From positions 85,624,868 to 85,688,867 of the forward strand of contig OZ026616.1 in NCBI GenBank assembly GCA_964020975.1: DNA of 64,000 nt. The letters are read 5' to 3'. The first letter of the stretch is position 1. Every line of letters starts with the position of its first letter. The translations under genes were made by a program, and so were the position numbers. Shown piece by piece: positions 62,321 to 64,000 of the stretch. This DNA comes from Hermodice carunculata (Eukaryota; Annelida; Polychaeta; Eunicida; Amphinomidae). The notes beneath the pieces were generated by a model. That model was not told the origin of the DNA, did not search any database, and was given only the letters and a program-made list of their open reading frames with translations.

Positions 62321-62400
62321 TTCTCATAAATGTTTGCATCGGAATGGTATCAAATTACAGTTCTCATAAATGTTTGCATCGGAATGGTACCAAATTACAG
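62321..62400. repeat. 40-bp tandem duplication
   Basis: Two copies of a 40-bp unit beginning ttctcataaatgtttgcatc differ by one base. Confidence 0.95.
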
Positions 62401-62625
62401 TTTACTAGACAAGAAGAAACCGTCATCCAGATCGACTTCAAACTTGGTGGCAATGTACCTTGGATAAGTCTCTACCAGATGTGTTCTAATGGTCATGCTC
62501 CATTGATTTTTGCATTTTTTTACGAATTTCTTTGTTCTATTTTGGGGTAAATCTTAAAAGATCGCAAGGGTGTATGTACATGTCAGCTGTGTATAGGACT
62601 GTCTTAGTACTTTTGTTTATGATTT
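62395..62625 (+). repeat. Family A repeat fragment
   Basis: It contains 'cagatcgacttcaaacttgg', 'tggcaatgtaccttggataa' and 'gtctctaccag', and ends with 'aggactgtcttagtactttt', matching the start and the end of the 26360 copy. Confidence 0.65.
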
Positions 62626-62689
62626 TTAAAAATCTTTCATAACGTTTTTGGATTGCTCAACAATGCTAGAGTGAAAATATACATTTACC

Positions 62690-62838
62690 CGTGAATTCTA
62701 CGTACTCAGCACCACCTGAACTTTGATTAAATTGAATGTCACCCCACAATAAAGTAGTATGGTCTTGTCTCCGTCTAAACCTAAAAAAATGCGACTGTTC
62801 AACGAAGCAGAGTTCAGTAAGGAATCTGGACTCCCTAG
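62690..62838 (-). pseudogene. DUF3504 (Crypton-derived) gene, downstream piece
   Basis: The minus strand reads GSPDSLLNSASLNSRIFLGL and, after a one-base frame change, RRRQDHTTLLWGDIQF then GGAEYVEFT. This matches the middle of the DUF3504 domain of KIAA1958/QRICH1/ZMYM-like proteins (SPESLLN..W..N...LGLRGRQEH..L.WGDI......G.EYVEF). A good acceptor (tttctgtcatttctag) precedes it and a donor-like gtaaat follows. It belongs with the piece at 63287-63962 on the same strand. Confidence 0.65.
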
Positions 62839-62954
62839 AAATGACAGAAATATTTTGAATATTTTGTTATTTAAAAGTGTAACCATAATTCATTGATTGA
62901 TAGAGTCCCTCACATGCAAATATTTCATTTTAAAACTGTCATGTTTTGTGACCA

Positions 62955-63012
62955 CGGAATGGCCGGGTCTCGAACCAGCAACCTTCGGCACCAACCACCT
63001 AGCCGAAAATGG
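62955..63012 (-). repeat. tRNA-derived SINE head, truncated
   Basis: On the minus strand the sequence GGCTAGGTGGTTGG resembles a Pol III A box and GGTTCGAGACC (complement of 62966-62976) is a perfect B box. The interval between them is only about 14 nt, too short for a real tRNA, so the anticodon arm is lost. 'aggttgctggttcgagaccc' is a common tRNA-SINE wording. A cellular tRNA gene is therefore rejected. Confidence 0.5.
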
Positions 63013-63286
63013 GAAACGCAAATATCAACTGTACCAAATCCCCATTCCTGAAAGGAATGGTTTAATAAAGGCTGGTATGAGTGAATGCCATAATCACAAT
63101 GTGCTATATATTTAAATGTAAATTAAAATATGGAGCCTAGGCTTTTGCGAAAAAGATGGTCAGTCAAAATTCTTACAATGAATGAATAGGCCTATTTGCG
63201 GTTTTACTCTATCTCGTTTCTGATAAATTATAGAAGAGAGAGCGAGAGAAGCTGTTTCACTTAGCATCACCTAAGATTCCGTTGCT

Positions 63287-63962
63287 TTACAGAATTTGTA
63301 TTTCTTCTTTGGTTAATGATTCGGCCTTGTTTTCTTTCCATTGTGCTTTCAGAGACCTCCTTGTCGCTGCTAACACTCTTTTAGAATGATTAAATGTGGC
63401 GTCTTTTTTAACGCTAAAATTCACTTTCTTGTTTTTCAAATGTTGATCAATGCCGTTTTGAACCGATGATATGATGTCTGGTTCATATTCCGAGCCATTT
63501 TTCTTGCGGACACCCGAGCAGAACCTTGCCAGCAATGCGTCCAGTTCCATTTCAGGGATTTCACGTATTTCGCGGTACTTGTTGTTTGACAATGCCCACT
63601 CTTTGAATATTTTCCGATCACTACGGGTTTTGTACTCTGTTTTTGTTTGCGTTCTACTTCAGAAAGTTGTCGGCGTCCTGGTTTGACATAAAGACAAACC
63701 GGCCAACGGCACCTCTTCTTGACTCAGGCCCGCCATGATCGTCATCATGTCTTTCATGCTCACAAATGTCGTCTCGTGGGAGCGGGTTAGCGGCAATAGC
63801 TGGGTTCCTGTTCTCAATCTCCACTAATTCCCGTTCATGTTGTAGCAATTCATCCAAAAACTGCTGCTCTGTTAATTGCCCATAACGCATGATATCATTG
63901 GCAAGGATGTCGAACATATCTAGCCCATTATTTGCTCCAGATCTCGGTCCTAGGTCCTCCAT
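63287..63962 (-). pseudogene. DUF3504 (Crypton-derived) gene, N-terminal piece
   Basis: From an ATG at 63962-63960 (minus), the first frame encodes a charged N-terminus ending GRFVFMSNQDADNFLK. After a one-base frame change, SRTQTKTEYKTRSDRKIFKE leads into EWALSNN, then IPEMELDALLARFCSGVRKK with NGSEYEPDIISSVQNGIDQH and LTKEEIQIL. The second part matches the N-terminal core-binding half of DUF3504 proteins, a domain known to descend from the tyrosine recombinase of Crypton DNA transposons. A donor-like gtaaag follows directly after EEIQIL. The next piece is at 62690-62838. Whether this is a domesticated host gene with an assembly error, a pseudogene or a Crypton remnant is open. The recombinase active-site region was not found in the window. 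Confidence 0.65.
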
Positions 63963-64000
63963 AATGGTTTTGCAAACACGATTCGTTGAAATGTGATGTC

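Noticed and set aside
62955-63012. Functional tRNA gene
   Set aside because: A perfect B box is present but the A-to-B distance leaves no room for an anticodon stem-loop.

Overview
This is animal nuclear DNA. It is AT-rich, has large introns with consensus GT/AG splice sites, and is crowded with microsatellites, minisatellites, MITEs, LINE fragments and other transposon remains. The only clearly intact gene is a beta-TrCP (Slimb/FBXW1/FBXW11) orthologue whose protein is very close to the vertebrate one. Together with the repeat style (mariner, DIRS-like, Crypton-like sequence, TTAA MITEs, tRNA-type SINE) this suggests a marine invertebrate, a deuterostome or a lophotrochozoan. The species cannot be fixed from the sequence alone.

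Layout. 1-28626: the 3' ten coding exons of the beta-TrCP gene on the + strand, from the F-box exon (3511-3697) to the stop codon (28624-28626). The first coding exons (N-terminus and dimerisation region) lie upstream of the window. The introns, one of them 12.2 kb, carry short TIR elements of two families, a 37-bp array, a 31-bp array and a long interspersed repeat. 28627 to about 36700: 3' UTR of unknown length, then non-coding DNA. About 36740-40520: a GC-richer broken fossil of a DIRS-like retrotransposon. 40550-44260: non-coding DNA with microsatellites. 44265-45293: a decayed mariner transposase gene (minus strand), next to a ~490-bp tandem duplication. 46380-47560: a decayed LINE reverse transcriptase (minus). 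47584-47943: an open frame resembling the end of a tyrosine-phosphatase domain. 49480-50160: the 3' end of another LINE (+). 50.5-55.7 kb: microsatellites, a fold-back MITE and a diverged ~750-bp duplication. 56.5-60.4 kb: nested LINE remains (minus) with a ~70-bp GGGCCC-rich array. 60.8-62.2 kb: pieces of an unrecognised or poorly known gene (minus), split by a TTAA MITE. 62.69-63.96 kb: pieces of a Crypton-derived DUF3504-type gene (minus).

How the parts relate. Only beta-TrCP has a clear cellular role: it is the substrate receptor of an SCF ubiquitin ligase. Everything else is mobile DNA, simple repeats or decaying genes. The most unusual signals are the two gene-like relics at the right end, the MITE sitting cleanly in one of them, the TTAA MITEs with long near-perfect internal hairpins, and the nested LINE/satellite block.
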